A stretch of DNA of 64,000 nucleotides from Craurococcus roseus (GTDB lineage Bacteria; Pseudomonadota; Alphaproteobacteria; Acetobacterales; Acetobacteraceae): positions 82,519-146,518 of the forward strand of contig NZ_BAAAFZ010000038.1 in assembly GCF_039523795.1 (NCBI RefSeq), in the 5' to 3' direction. The stretch's first letter is position 1, and each line of letters starts with the position of its first letter. The translations under genes were made by a program, and so were the position numbers. Shown here one piece after another: positions 1 to 8,531 of the stretch. The notes beneath the pieces are model-generated. The model had not been told where the DNA came from. It did no database searches and saw only the letters and a list, made by a program, of their open reading frames with translations.

Positions 1-205
1 CGCGCTCCTCGATGCCGCCGACGCAGTCCCGGATGAGGGACGCGGGGAACACCTGCCCGCGCCAGGAGCCGTAACCGGTGTGGTTGGAGAACTGGACGGT
101 GTTGATCGCCCAGACTTCCGCACCGAGGCGTTGCAGGGGGAACACCGCGCTCGCGTTGCCGACGTGGCCGTAGGCGACCCAGGACTGGATGGAAAGGATG
201 TTCAT
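1..205 (-). CDS. pdxY: Pyridoxal kinase PdxY, N-terminal part (runs off left edge)
   Basis: Only the first 68 codons are inside the window. The protein begins MNILSIQSWVAYGHVGNASA and continues with a TVQFSNHTGYG segment, the recognisable N-terminus of pyridoxal kinases of the ribokinase fold. These cytoplasmic enzymes phosphorylate pyridoxal to pyridoxal 5'-phosphate in vitamin B6 salvage. The C-terminal catalytic region lies outside the window, so intactness cannot be judged. The gene diverges from the ABC transporter receptor at 351. The 145 bp between them shows no convincing promoter by eye. Confidence 0.9.
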   Translation of the reverse strand, partial: MNILSIQSWVAYGHVGNASAVFPLQRLGAEVWAINTVQFSNHTGYGSWRGQVFPASLIRDCVGGIEER

Positions 206-350
206 GCCGCGCTCCCGTGCGGCGCGCGAGGCTACGGGGGCCGCCGCTCCCCGGCAACGCCGCCCGCCCCCTTTGCGCGGCCGCCGCGCCACGCCATGCT
301 CGCGGCAACCGGGGTGCGACTCCGGAGCAGAAGGGAGAGGTGCGCCAGCG

Positions 351-1676
351 ATGAGCCAGCCGTTCGACGTTTCCCGCCGCGCCGCCGTGCTCGGCGCCGC
401 CGCGTCCGGGGCGCTGCTGTGGGCCGGGCAGGGCGCCCGCGCCCAGTCGGGGCAGAAGCCGAGCGAGCTGCGGGTCGGCATAACGACCTTCCTGTCCGGT
501 CCGGCCTCGGTCTTCGGCGTGCCGGCGCGGCAGGCGGCCGAGCTGCTGATCGAAGGGATCAACCGCAACGGCGGGATCGGCGGCGTGCCGGTGCGCGCCT
601 TCTTCGTGGACGAGGGGCCGGGCGCGGACCACTTGGTCGGCGAGTACCGCCGGCTGGTGCAGAACGAGCAGGTACACGTCGTCTTCGCGTCCATTTCCTC
701 CGGCTCGTGCCTCGCCTGCACGCCGCTCTCCACCGAACTGCGCAAGACCACGATCCTGTGGGACTGCGGCACGCAGCGCATCTTCGAGGAGGCGAAGCAC
801 CCCTACGCCTTTCGCACCCAGGGCTACGGCACGCCGGAGATCCTGGCGCCGCTGCTCTACCTGTTGAAGACCAAGCCGGACTTCCGGACCCTCGCGGTGA
901 TCAACCAGGATTACGCCTGGGGCCGCGACTCCTGGGAGCTGTGGAAGGCCGGCATGGACGCGCTGAAGCCCGGCGTGCGCGTGGTGGCGGAGATGTTCCC
1001 GCGCTTCAACTCGACCGATTTCTCCACCGAGATCACCCGGATGCTGGCGCTGCGCCCCGATGTGATCCTGTCCACGAGCTGGGGCGGCGAGTTGGTGACG
1101 CTGGTGCGGCAGGCGGCGGAACGGCGGCTGTTCGAGCGCTCCACCTTCGTGTTGCCGGTGGCTGAGGCGTCCATGCAGCCGCTCGGCCGCACCATGCCGG
1201 CCGGGCACATCATCGGCGCCCGCGGGGACCACTGGAACAACCACCCGCGCCCGAAGGACCCGGACGCGCTGAAGCGATTCGTGGACGGCTACCGGCAGCG
1301 CTTCAACGAGTACCCGATCTACCCGTGCCACCACATGGCGCAGGCCTTCTCCGCACTCCAGGCCGCCTACGCCAAGGCGATCCAGGCCAAGAACGACGGC
1401 TGGCCGAACGACCAGGAGCTGGCCGACGCCTTCCGCGGCCTGTCCTTCGACTCGCCGACCTCCACCATCACCCTGCGCGAGGACGGGCAGGGGCTGGAGG
1501 ACCAGCTCGTCGGCCTGTCCAGCCACGGCGACCGCTTCCCCTTCGCCGTGCCGCGCGACATGGTCATCTTCCCCGCGGCGATGGTCAGCACGCCGGTCGG
1601 GCAGAAGAGCGTGGACTGGCTGAAGTCGCTGAAGACCGACATCCTCGAGAAGGTGCCGGCGCCGATCGCCAGCTAG
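351..1676 (+). CDS. ABC transporter substrate-binding protein, branched-chain amino acid/urea type
   Basis: A 441-residue periplasmic receptor of the type 1 Leu/Ile/Val-binding fold. Residues 1-36 form an export signal with a twin-arginine-like SRRAAVLGA followed by a hydrophobic stretch and ARAQ, so Tat export is possible. The mature part begins with LRVGITTFLSGPASVFG and keeps family motifs such as RNGGIGG. An in-frame GTG/ATG extension exists upstream to 189, but the ATG at 351 has a good ribosome site (GGGAGAGG, 333-340) and places the signal peptide at the N-terminus. It heads a five-gene operon with two permeases and two ATPases. The ligand cannot be read from sequence; amino acids, urea or short amides are the usual ligands of this family. 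Confidence 0.9.
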   Translation: MSQPFDVSRRAAVLGAAASGALLWAGQGARAQSGQKPSELRVGITTFLSGPASVFGVPARQAAELLIEGINRNGGIGGVPVRAFFVDEGPGADHLVGEYRRLVQNEQVHVVFASISSGSCLACTPLSTELRKTTILWDCGTQRIFEEAKHPYAFRTQGYGTPEILAPLLYLLKTKPDFRTLAVINQDYAWGRDSWELWKAGMDALKPGVRVVAEMFPRFNSTDFSTEITRMLALRPDVILSTSWGGELVTLVRQAAERRLFERSTFVLPVAEASMQPLGRTMPAGHIIGARGDHWNNHPRPKDPDALKRFVDGYRQRFNEYPIYPCHHMAQAFSALQAAYAKAIQAKNDGWPNDQELADAFRGLSFDSPTSTITLREDGQGLEDQLVGLSSHGDRFPFAVPRDMVIFPAAMVSTPVGQKSVDWLKSLKTDILEKVPAPIAS

Positions 1677-1691
1677 GGGGACGTGGCTGCG

Positions 1692-2627
1692 ATGGGTGAA
1701 TGGTTCGCCGAGAACGGGCTGCTGCTCGGCCTCGCCGGGCTGGACGGGCTGTCCTATGCGGCGCTCGTCTTCATGGTGGCGGTGGGGCTGAACCTGGTGT
1801 TCGGCGTGCTGCGCATCGTCAACGTGGCGCACGGCAGCCTCTTCGCCATCGGCGCCTACGCGGCCGCGTCCATCGGCCTGTTCTTCGCCGCGCGGGGCTT
1901 GCCGCCGGCGGCGGGCTTCGCGGCGCTGCTGCTGGGGGCGGCGCTGGTGGGCGGGCTGCTCGGCCCGGTGATCGAGCGTTTGGTGCTGCGCCGGGTTTAT
2001 GGGCAGGAGGAGGTGCTGCAACTGCTCGTCACCTTCGCGCTCTTCATGATCCTGGAAGACGTGCAGAAGCTGGTCTGGGGCGTTCAGCCCGTGTCGCAGG
2101 ACGCGCCGCTCAAGGCGCTCGGCACGGTGGAGGTGCCCTTCGGCGACGACACCATCCCGTTCACCGTCTACCAGCTCTTCGTGCTGCCCGGCGTGGCGCT
2201 GGCGACGCTGATCGGGCTCGCCTGGTTCCTGCGGCGGACGCTCACTGGCCGTGTGATCGTGGCCGTGACCACGGACAAGGAGGCGGCGACGGCGATGGGC
2301 ATCGACGCCGCGAAGGTCACGCTGCTGACCTTCACCTTCGGCGCGGCGCTGGCGGCGCTGGGCGGCGCCCTGGCCTCGCCCACGACCTCCCTGGTGCCGG
2401 GCATCGGCGCCTCCACCATCGTCCTCTCCTTCGCGGTGGTGGCGACGGCGGGGCTCGGCCAGATCGAGGGCGCGGCGCTGACCTCGCTCCTGATCGGGCT
2501 GGGCCGCAGCGCCGCCGTGTACTTCGCGCCGGAGCTGGAGGTGGTGGTGCCCTACCTGATCATGGTGGCGGTGCTGCTGGTGCGGCCGCAGGGGCTGTTC
2601 GGCGTGGTGGAGACCCGGCGCGTATGA
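1692..2627 (+). CDS. livH: Branched-chain amino acid-type ABC permease LivH
   Basis: An integral membrane protein of about 311 residues with roughly eight hydrophobic segments, and the family pattern VGLNLVFGVLRIVNVAHG near the N-terminus. It is one half of the transmembrane channel; LivM is the other half. A GTG start at 1683 would give 314 residues, but it lies almost on top of the AGGGGG ribosome site (1675-1680), so the ATG at 1692 is preferred. The receptor gene ends 15 nt upstream and the stop overlaps the ATG of livM. Substrate specificity follows the upstream receptor and is unknown. Confidence 0.9.
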   Translation: MGEWFAENGLLLGLAGLDGLSYAALVFMVAVGLNLVFGVLRIVNVAHGSLFAIGAYAAASIGLFFAARGLPPAAGFAALLLGAALVGGLLGPVIERLVLRRVYGQEEVLQLLVTFALFMILEDVQKLVWGVQPVSQDAPLKALGTVEVPFGDDTIPFTVYQLFVLPGVALATLIGLAWFLRRTLTGRVIVAVTTDKEAATAMGIDAAKVTLLTFTFGAALAALGGALASPTTSLVPGIGASTIVLSFAVVATAGLGQIEGAALTSLLIGLGRSAAVYFAPELEVVVPYLIMVAVLLVRPQGLFGVVETRRV

Positions 2628-3559
2628 TGAGCCGCCGCGCGGAGGCGTTGCTGGCTTTGCTGCTCGTCGCGGCGCTGGTGCTGGCCGCTTGGGCGGCGCC
2701 CTGGCTGCGCTTCGTGCTGACGGTGGCGCTGGCCCGCGGCCTCGCCGTGCTCGGCATCCTGCTGCTGCTCCGCGCTGGGCAGGTGAGCTTCGGGCACGCC
2801 ATGTTCCTGGCCGCTGGCGCCTACACCGTGGCGTTCGCGGCGCCCGCCGTGCCGGAAACGCTGCTGCTGCTGCCCGCGGCGGCGCTGCTGTCCGGGCTTT
2901 CGGGTCTGCTGATCGGCCTGTTCGTGGTGCGCTACCGCGACATCTTCTTCGGGATGCTCAACCTCGCCCTCAGCATGGTCTTCTACTCAGTGCTGGAGAA
3001 GTTCTACTCCATCACCAAGGGCACGGACGGCATCCGCGTTCCGCCCTTGACCGTCGCCGGGGTCGAGCCGGGGCCGGAGGTGCAGGGGTGGATCATGTTC
3101 GGCCTCGCCCTCGGCTTGGCGCTCGCCTGCGCGGTGGGCGTGCGGGCATACCTCGCCTCGCCGATGGGGCAGGCCCTGGCCGGCATCAAGACGCGCGAGA
3201 CGCGGCTGGAATTCCTCGGCGTGCCGGCGCGGCGCGTGCTGCTGTTCGCCTACGTGCTGTCGGCCGCCATGGGCGGCGCGTCGGGGGCGCTGATCGCCAT
3301 GACGAGCCGGCACGTGACGCCGCAGCTCGCCTACTGGACCTCGTCGGGCGAGCTGATCTTCATCGGCATCCTGGGCGGCGCCGGCAGCGCGCTCGGCCCC
3401 TTTCTCGGCGCCCTGGCCTTCGAGCTGGTGCGCGTCTACGCCGCGGCGGCGGTGGCGGACGCGTGGCAGATGATCCTGGGCGCTGTGCTGCTGGCGGTGA
3501 TCCTGTTCGCGCCCGGCGGGCTGGTCGGCATCCTGTCCAAGCGGCGAGGCCGGGCGTGA
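2624..3559 (+). CDS. livM: Branched-chain amino acid-type ABC permease LivM
   Basis: The second channel subunit, 311 residues, highly hydrophobic. It contains LRAGQVSFGHAMFLAAGAY, the typical LivM signature with Gly-His, and a cytoplasmic loop with IKTRETRLEFLGV that matches the coupling region contacting the ATPases. The start is an ATGATG pair at 2624/2627 overlapping the livH stop codon. The stop TGA overlaps the GTG of the following ATPase gene. The chain of overlaps implies translational coupling and equal expression of the inner-membrane parts. Confidence 0.9.
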   Translation: MMSRRAEALLALLLVAALVLAAWAAPWLRFVLTVALARGLAVLGILLLLRAGQVSFGHAMFLAAGAYTVAFAAPAVPETLLLLPAAALLSGLSGLLIGLFVVRYRDIFFGMLNLALSMVFYSVLEKFYSITKGTDGIRVPPLTVAGVEPGPEVQGWIMFGLALGLALACAVGVRAYLASPMGQALAGIKTRETRLEFLGVPARRVLLFAYVLSAAMGGASGALIAMTSRHVTPQLAYWTSSGELIFIGILGGAGSALGPFLGALAFELVRVYAAAAVADAWQMILGAVLLAVILFAPGGLVGILSKRRGRA

Positions 3560-4332
3560 CGGCGCCGCCTTTGCTGTCCGCCCGCGGGCTCCGCCTCGCC
3601 TTCGGCGGCGTCAAGGCGGCGGACGGCATCGACCTCGACGTGATGCCGGGCGAGTTCCTCGCCATCATCGGCCCGAACGGCGCCGGCAAGACCACCTTCA
3701 TCAACATGACCACCGGCTACCTGCGCCCGCAGGCCGGCGCCATCGAGTACGAGGGCCGGCCGATCCTCGGCCTCGCGCCGCGCGCCATCGTGCGCCGGGG
3801 CATCGGCCGCTCCTTCCAACTCCCGCAACTCTTCGCCGAGCACACGGTGCTGGAGAACGCGGCGCTCGCGATCGCGGCGCGCGTCGGCATCTGGTCGCCG
3901 CTGACGCCCCTGCTGCGGCCCGGCTTCCGGAAGGAGGCGGTGGAGCTGCTGGCGCGCTTCGGGCTGGAAGGCGTCGCCGAGGCGCGCGCCGACGCGCTGA
4001 ACGAGGGCGCGCGCAAGCTGGCCGACATCGCCATGGCGGTGGCGCTGGAGCCGCGCCTGCTGCTGATGGACGAGCCCACCTCCGGCGTTGCCGCATCGGA
4101 GAAGATGGGCGTGGTGGAGACGCTGGTGCGGGTGCTGCGCGAGGCCGGCGTGACCGCCGTGTTCGTGGAGCACGACATGGACGTGGTGGCCCGCTTCGCC
4201 GACCGGGTCGCGGTGTGGAGCCAGGGGCGCATCCTGGCGCTCGGCCCGCCCGGCGAGATCCTGGCCGACCCGGTGGTGCGGCGCGAGGTCATCGGCATCG
4301 AGGCCGCCGGGGCGGCGCCCGCGCATGGCTGA
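3556..4332 (+). CDS. livG: Branched-chain amino acid-type ABC ATPase LivG
   Basis: A 258-residue cytoplasmic ATPase. Walker A is GPNGAGKTT near residue 39. The LivG-specific GIGRSFQLPQLF segment surrounds the Q-loop, Walker B is LLLMDEPTSG, and the H-loop histidine is in VEHDMDVV. The ABC signature is diverged (NEGARKLADIAMA in place of SYGEQR), as is usual for LivG-like subunits. The start is a GTG inside GTGA, overlapping the livM stop; an earlier in-frame reading from 2689 is only a shadow. It pairs with LivF to drive uptake. Confidence 0.9.
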   Translation: MTAPPLLSARGLRLAFGGVKAADGIDLDVMPGEFLAIIGPNGAGKTTFINMTTGYLRPQAGAIEYEGRPILGLAPRAIVRRGIGRSFQLPQLFAEHTVLENAALAIAARVGIWSPLTPLLRPGFRKEAVELLARFGLEGVAEARADALNEGARKLADIAMAVALEPRLLLMDEPTSGVAASEKMGVVETLVRVLREAGVTAVFVEHDMDVVARFADRVAVWSQGRILALGPPGEILADPVVRREVIGIEAAGAAPAHG

Positions 4333-5002
4333 CGGCGCCGGGACCATGCTGGAGCTGGACGGCGTTTCGGCGGACATCGCCGGGGTGCCGGTGCTGCGCG
4401 AAGTCCACCTGCGCGTTCCGGCCGGAGGGCGCGTCGCCCTCATCGGGCGCAACGGCGCCGGCAAGACGACGACCTTGCGCACGCTGATGGGGCTGCTGCC
4501 GCTGCGGCAAGGCCGGGTGCTGATCGACGGGAGCGACGCCACCGCCGCGCCGGCCCACCACCGCCCGCGCATGGGGATTGGCTACGCCCCCGAGGAGCGG
4601 CGGCTCTTCGGCAGCTTTTCCGTGCGGGAGAACATGGTGCTGCCCGCGGAGGTGCTGCGGCTGACTGCGGCGGAGACGCGGCGGCGCCTGGACTCGGTGT
4701 TCGAGTTGCTGCCCGAGCTGAAGGACCTCGCGCCCCGCCGCGCCGCCGGATTGTCGGGAGGCCAGGGCAAGATGGTGGCGCTCGGGCGGGCGCTGATGGT
4801 GGGCACGCGCGCGGTGCTGCTGGACGAGCCGTTCCAGGGCCTCGCCCCGGCGCTGGCGCAGCGCTACGCCGAGGCGCTGAAGCGCCTGCACCTCGCGCTG
4901 CCTGACGTCGCCATCCTCATCACCGAGAGCAACCCGGAGCTGCTGCGCCCGCTAGTGGAGGCGACCTTCGTGATCGAGCGCGGGGAGATCGCGCCGGCCT
5001 GA
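4325..5002 (+). CDS. livF: Branched-chain amino acid-type ABC ATPase LivF
   Basis: A 225-residue cytoplasmic ATPase, the short-type LivF. Walker A is GRNGAGKTTT, the family segment GIGYAPEERRLFGSFSVREN follows, the signature is LSGGQGKM and Walker B is VLLDEPFQGLAP. The H-loop position reads ITESN rather than a histidine, in line with LivF proteins, which usually have E-Q-N there. It overlaps livG by 8 nt and ends the transporter operon. No terminator hairpin with a T-run is evident in the 89 nt before the next gene. Confidence 0.9.
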   Translation: MADGAGTMLELDGVSADIAGVPVLREVHLRVPAGGRVALIGRNGAGKTTTLRTLMGLLPLRQGRVLIDGSDATAAPAHHRPRMGIGYAPEERRLFGSFSVRENMVLPAEVLRLTAAETRRRLDSVFELLPELKDLAPRRAAGLSGGQGKMVALGRALMVGTRAVLLDEPFQGLAPALAQRYAEALKRLHLALPDVAILITESNPELLRPLVEATFVIERGEIAPA

Positions 5003-5091
5003 CCGGGCGGTCCGGGATCGTCCGGTTGACCGCGCCGCCCACGCCCGCGAGGGTGCGGCCCGTCCGTCACGCCCCGGAGCGAGTGCGCGCC

Positions 5092-5703
5092 ATGTCCGTG
5101 ATCCGTAGCGTCGAGGAACTGGAGGCGATCTACGGCAAGCCCGTCGAAGCCTCCATCGTCAAGGAGGTGGACCGGATCACCCCGCATTACCGGCGGCTGA
5201 TTGAAGCGTCGCCCTTCTTCGTGCTCGCCACCAGCGGGCCGGAAGGGCTGGACTGCTCGCCCCGCGGCGACCGGCCGGGCTTCGTGCGGCTCGCCGACGA
5301 GCGCACGCTGATGTTGCCGGACCGGCGCGGCAACAACCGGGTTGACTCGCTCAGGAACATCGTCCGCGATCCGCGGGTGGCGCTGCTGTTTCTCATACCC
5401 GGCTCCGGCACCACCCTCCGGGTCAACGGTCGCGCGCACCTGGAAACCGACCCCGACCTGCTCGCCTCCTTCGCGGTGGAGGGGAAGGCGCCACGTTCCG
5501 TTATCGTGTTCCGGGTGGAGTCGATCTACTTCCAATGCGCCCGTGCGGTCCTGCGCGCCGACCTGTGGAACCCGGAAAACCGGGTCGCGCCGGATGGATT
5601 GCCGAGCCCCGGGAGCATCCTCGCCGCGCTCAGCGCCGAGAAGGTCGGCGGCGAAGGCTACGACCGGGAGTGGCCGGAGCGGGCGCGGAAGAGCATGTGG
5701 TAG
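5092..5703 (+). CDS. Pyridoxamine 5'-phosphate oxidase-family FMN-binding protein
   Basis: A 203-residue cytoplasmic protein with a split-barrel flavin-binding fold. Typical segments are SPFFVLATSGPEGLDCSPRGD and the FMN phosphate-contacting DRRGNNRVDSLRNI. The sequence resembles the FMN/F420-dependent MSMEG_1061-like family rather than true PdxH, whose substrate-binding residues are not evident. The ATG at 5092 is chosen because the fold begins directly after it; an in-frame TTG/GTG extension to 5026 is low-complexity and unlikely. It stands alone between livF and rpmE, so its substrate cannot be inferred from context. Confidence 0.8.
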   Translation: MSVIRSVEELEAIYGKPVEASIVKEVDRITPHYRRLIEASPFFVLATSGPEGLDCSPRGDRPGFVRLADERTLMLPDRRGNNRVDSLRNIVRDPRVALLFLIPGSGTTLRVNGRAHLETDPDLLASFAVEGKAPRSVIVFRVESIYFQCARAVLRADLWNPENRVAPDGLPSPGSILAALSAEKVGGEGYDREWPERARKSMW

Positions 5704-5808
5704 GGCGCCGCCGCCGGCGCGCGGAGATTGCGGCCGTGGACGCTCTGGGATATGGAGGGCGCCCCCGCGGCCGGTCGGCATCGGCTGCCCATCTTTCGCG
5801 AGCGCGCC

Positions 5809-6036
5809 ATGAAGCCCGACATCCATCCGGAATACCACGAGATCAACGTCGTCATGACCGATGGCACGCAATTCAAAACGCGATCCTGCTACGGCAAGCC
5901 GGGCGACACGTTGCGGCTCGATATCGACCCCAAGTCCCACCCGGCCTGGACCGGCGTGCAGCGCATCCTCGACACGGGCGGACAGGTGGCGAAGTTCAAC
6001 AAGAAGTTCGCGGGCATCGGCGCACGGAAAAAGTAA
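5809..6036 (+). CDS. rpmE: 50S ribosomal protein L31 (bL31), zinc-independent type
   Basis: A 75-residue protein beginning MKPDIHPEYHEINVVMTDG and ending KFNKKFAGIGARKK, matching bL31 of the large ribosomal subunit. The four-cysteine zinc site of E. coli L31 is absent; only the Cys in TRSCYGK remains. This is the zinc-free (C-minus) form common in alphaproteobacteria. A weak promoter candidate lies at 5728-5756 (TTGCGG, 17 nt, TATGGA). The mRNA ends at a clear intrinsic terminator 25 nt after the stop. The ATG at 5809 is preferred over an in-frame upstream start because known L31 proteins begin MK.DIHP. Confidence 0.95.
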   Translation: MKPDIHPEYHEINVVMTDGTQFKTRSCYGKPGDTLRLDIDPKSHPAWTGVQRILDTGGQVAKFNKKFAGIGARKK

Positions 6037-6060
6037 GCGCTAACAGCAGCTTGCTGTGCG

Positions 6061-6093
6061 GCGCCGCCCCCTTGAACCCGGGGCGGCGCTTTC
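6061..6093 (+). terminator. Intrinsic terminator after rpmE
   Basis: A perfect 10-bp stem, GCGCCGCCCC (6061-6070) with GGGGCGGCGC (6080-6089), with a 9-nt loop and followed by TTTCC. It lies 25 nt beyond the rpmE stop codon. Confidence 0.8.
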
Positions 6094-6195
6094 CAATTTC
6101 AGCCCTGTCCGAAGCGCCTTGACGGGGCTTCGGGCGCGGCCCTCGTTCCCGGTGCCCTTTACGGGGTCGGGTCGCGGTGGCCGCCGGTGACAACG

Positions 6196-6218
6196 GACCT
6201 TGCTTTCCCAGGAGGTTC
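6196..6218 (+). promoter_or_regulatory. ROSE-like RNA thermometer hairpin masking the hsp20 ribosome site
   Basis: The segment CTTGCT (6199-6204), loop TTCCC (6205-6209) and AGGAGG (6210-6215) fold into a short hairpin that hides the Shine-Dalgarno sequence. The pairs are C-G, U-G, U-A, G-G, C-G and U-A, with two more pairs outside a mismatch (6196-6197 with 6217-6218). The UUGCU motif opposite the ribosome site with an internal G-G pair is the hallmark of ROSE elements, which control small heat-shock genes in alpha- and gammaproteobacteria by melting at high temperature. The 5' leader upstream (about 6125-6195) has room for the usual accessory hairpins. A heat-shock sigma-32 promoter is only weakly suggested by CTTGAC at 6118. 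Confidence 0.8.
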
Positions 6219-6225
6219 ACGGGCT

Positions 6226-6714
6226 ATGAACACCCTTGACTTTTCGCCTTTGTTCCGCACCGCCATCGGCTTCGACCGTTTGGCGCGCATGCTCGAGACG
6301 GCGCGCACCGCGCCCGACTCGCAATCCTACCCGCCCTACAACATCGAGAAGACCGGTGAGGACAGCTACGTCCTGACCATGGCCGTCGCGGGTTTCGGCC
6401 CGGACGACATCGAGGTCGTGGCGCGGGAGAACACCCTGACCGTGTCCGGCCGCGCGCCGCAGAACGAGGAGGGCCGCGCCTTCCTGCACCGTGGCATCGC
6501 CGGCCGCGCCTTCGAGCGCCGGTTCGTGCTCGCCGACCACATCGTGGTGGAGGGCGCGACCATGGAGAACGGCCTGTTGCAGCTCAGCTTGAGGCGCGTG
6601 GTGCCGGAGGCGCTGAAGCCCCGTCGCATCGCCGTGCAGGCCGGCCGCCCGTTGACGGTCGACCAGCAGCCGGCGCTGGCCAACGAGCAGGGCGAGCAGG
6701 CCAAGGCGGCCTGA
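6226..6714 (+). CDS. Small heat-shock protein, Hsp20/IbpA family
   Basis: A 162-residue cytoplasmic ATP-independent holdase chaperone. The N-terminal arm MNTLDFSPLFRTAIGFDRLA is typical of IbpA-like proteins. The alpha-crystallin domain covers about residues 35-130 with NIEKTGEDSYVLTMAVAGF, and a C-terminal PRRIAV carries the I-x-I/V-type anchoring motif in altered form. The start ATG at 6226 is set by a perfect AGGAGG at 6210-6215 that is buried in the ROSE-like hairpin, so translation should rise on heating. It is monocistronic and closed by a strong terminator at 6744. Confidence 0.93.
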   Translation: MNTLDFSPLFRTAIGFDRLARMLETARTAPDSQSYPPYNIEKTGEDSYVLTMAVAGFGPDDIEVVARENTLTVSGRAPQNEEGRAFLHRGIAGRAFERRFVLADHIVVEGATMENGLLQLSLRRVVPEALKPRRIAVQAGRPLTVDQQPALANEQGEQAKAA

Positions 6715-6743
6715 CCGTCCAACGGTCCGAACGGCGCGACACG

Positions 6744-6772
6744 GGCCGGCGGGAACACCCGCCGGCCTTTTT
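6744..6772 (+). terminator. Intrinsic terminator after hsp20
   Basis: A perfect 10-bp stem, GGCCGGCGGG (6744-6753) with CCCGCCGGCC (6758-6767), with an AACA loop and a T5 run (6768-6772). It begins 30 nt after the hsp20 stop codon. Confidence 0.92.
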
Positions 6773-6851
6773 CCTTTCCGGGCGCGGGTTCCCGCTGCCG
6801 GCGCCCGTCGCTAGATAGCCCCCGAACCCGACGCCACAGGATCGCAGCCCA

Positions 6852-8531
6852 ATGGCCGCCCACCAGTATGTCTATGTCATGAAGGACCTCACCAAGGCCT
6901 ATCCGGGCGGGCGCGAGGTCTTCAAAGGCATCACCCTATCCTTCCTGCCGGACGCGAAGATCGGCGTGCTCGGCCCGAACGGCGCCGGCAAGTCGACGCT
7001 GATGCGCATCATGGCGGGCCAGGACACGGAGTTCGGCGGCGAGGCCTGGGCCGCGCCCGGCGCGCGCGTCGGCTACCTGCCGCAGGAGCCGCACCTCGAC
7101 CCGGACAAGACGGTGGGCGAGAACGTCATGGAGGCGTTCGTCGCGCTCCGGGCCGACCTCGATCGGTTCAATGAGATCAGCGCCAAGTTCGCCGAGGAGA
7201 TGTCCGAGGACGAGATGAACGCGCTGCTCGCCGAGCAAGCTGAGTTGCAGGAGAAGATCGACGCGGGCAACGGTTGGGAGATCGACCGCACGGTGGACAT
7301 CGCGCTCGACGCGCTGCGTTGCCCGCCGGCCGAGAGCCCGGTGACGAACCTGTCGGGCGGCGAGCGGCGGCGCGTGGCGCTGTGCCGGCTGCTGCTGGAG
7401 AAGCCCGACCTGCTGCTGCTGGACGAGCCGACCAACCACCTCGACGCCGAGAGCGTGGCGTGGCTGGAGAAGACGCTGCGCGACTACACCGGCGCCGTGC
7501 TCATCGTCACCCACGACCGCTACTTCCTCGACAACGTCACCGGCTGGATCTTGGAAGTGGACCGCGGCCGGGGAATCCCATACCAGGGCAACTACTCCGC
7601 CTACCTCGACCAGAAGCGCAAGCGGCTCCATCAGGAGGAGCGCGAAGAGAGCGCGCGCCAACGCCAACTAGCCGAGGAGCAGGAGTGGATCGGTCGCTCG
7701 CCCTCCGCCCGGCAGGCCAAGAGCAAGGCGCGCATCGCCGCCTACGAGGATTTGCTGGCGAAGAGCCAAGAGAAGGCGCCGGACCCGACCGAGATCGCCA
7801 TCCCGCCCGCGCCGCGCCTTGGCAACACCGTCATCGTCGCCGAGGACGTGCGCAAGGGCTATGGCAACCAGCTGCTGATCGACGAGCTGAGCTTCAAGCT
7901 GCCGCCCGGCGGCATCGTCGGCGTGATCGGGCCGAACGGCGCCGGCAAGTCCACGCTGTTCCGGATGATCACGGGCGGCGAGAAGCCGGACGCTGGCACG
8001 CTCACGGTGGGCGAGAGCGTCAAGCTCGGCTACGTGGACCAGAGCCGCGATTCGCTGCGGGACGACCGCACCGTCTGGGAAGAGATCTCGGACGGCATGG
8101 ACCAGATCACCATCGGCAAGCGGACCGTGCCGTCGCGCGCCTACGTCGCCGCCTTCAACTTCAAGGGCGCGGACCAGCAGAAGCGGGTCGGCGTGCTTTC
8201 GGGCGGCGAGCGCAACCGCGTGCACCTGGCGAAGATGCTCAAGCGCGAGCACAACGTCATCCTGCTGGACGAGCCGACGAACGACCTCGACGTGGACACG
8301 CTGCGTTCGCTGGAGGACGCGTTGGAGGATTTCGCCGGCTGCGCCGTCATCATCAGCCACGACCGCTGGTTCCTGGACCGTTTGGCGACCCACATCCTCT
8401 CCTTCGAGGGCGACAGTCACGTCGAGTGGTTCGAGGGCAACTACCAGGCCTACGAGGCGGACCGTAAGCGCCGCTTGGGCACCGCGGCGGACCAGCCGCA
8501 CCGGATCAAGTACCGGCCGCTCACCCGGTGA
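6852..8531 (+). CDS. ettA: Energy-dependent translational throttle protein EttA (ABC-F ATPase)
   Basis: A 559-residue soluble protein with two ABC ATPase domains and no membrane segment. Domain 1 has Walker A GPNGAGKST near residue 40, the signature LSGGERRRVAL and LLLLDEPTNHLD. An arm insertion rich in Glu (about residues 95-140, EEMSEDEMNALLAEQAEL) marks the EttA subgroup. The linker has QEWIGRSPSARQAKSKARI, the P-site tRNA interaction motif. Domain 2 repeats Walker A and has LSGGERNRVHLAK and LLDEPTNDLD. EttA binds the ribosomal E site and couples early elongation to the ATP/ADP ratio. A weak promoter is possible at 6789-6817 (TTCCCG, 17 nt, TAGATA). Confidence 0.96.
   Translation: MAAHQYVYVMKDLTKAYPGGREVFKGITLSFLPDAKIGVLGPNGAGKSTLMRIMAGQDTEFGGEAWAAPGARVGYLPQEPHLDPDKTVGENVMEAFVALRADLDRFNEISAKFAEEMSEDEMNALLAEQAELQEKIDAGNGWEIDRTVDIALDALRCPPAESPVTNLSGGERRRVALCRLLLEKPDLLLLDEPTNHLDAESVAWLEKTLRDYTGAVLIVTHDRYFLDNVTGWILEVDRGRGIPYQGNYSAYLDQKRKRLHQEEREESARQRQLAEEQEWIGRSPSARQAKSKARIAAYEDLLAKSQEKAPDPTEIAIPPAPRLGNTVIVAEDVRKGYGNQLLIDELSFKLPPGGIVGVIGPNGAGKSTLFRMITGGEKPDAGTLTVGESVKLGYVDQSRDSLRDDRTVWEEISDGMDQITIGKRTVPSRAYVAAFNFKGADQQKRVGVLSGGERNRVHLAKMLKREHNVILLDEPTNDLDVDTLRSLEDALEDFAGCAVIISHDRWFLDRLATHILSFEGDSHVEWFEGNYQAYEADRKRRLGTAADQPHRIKYRPLTR

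Noticed and set aside
6118..6148. Sigma-32 promoter for hsp20 (CTTGAC, then CCCTCGTTC)
   Set aside because: The -10 part matches the heat-shock consensus poorly, so it is mentioned only as a weak possibility.
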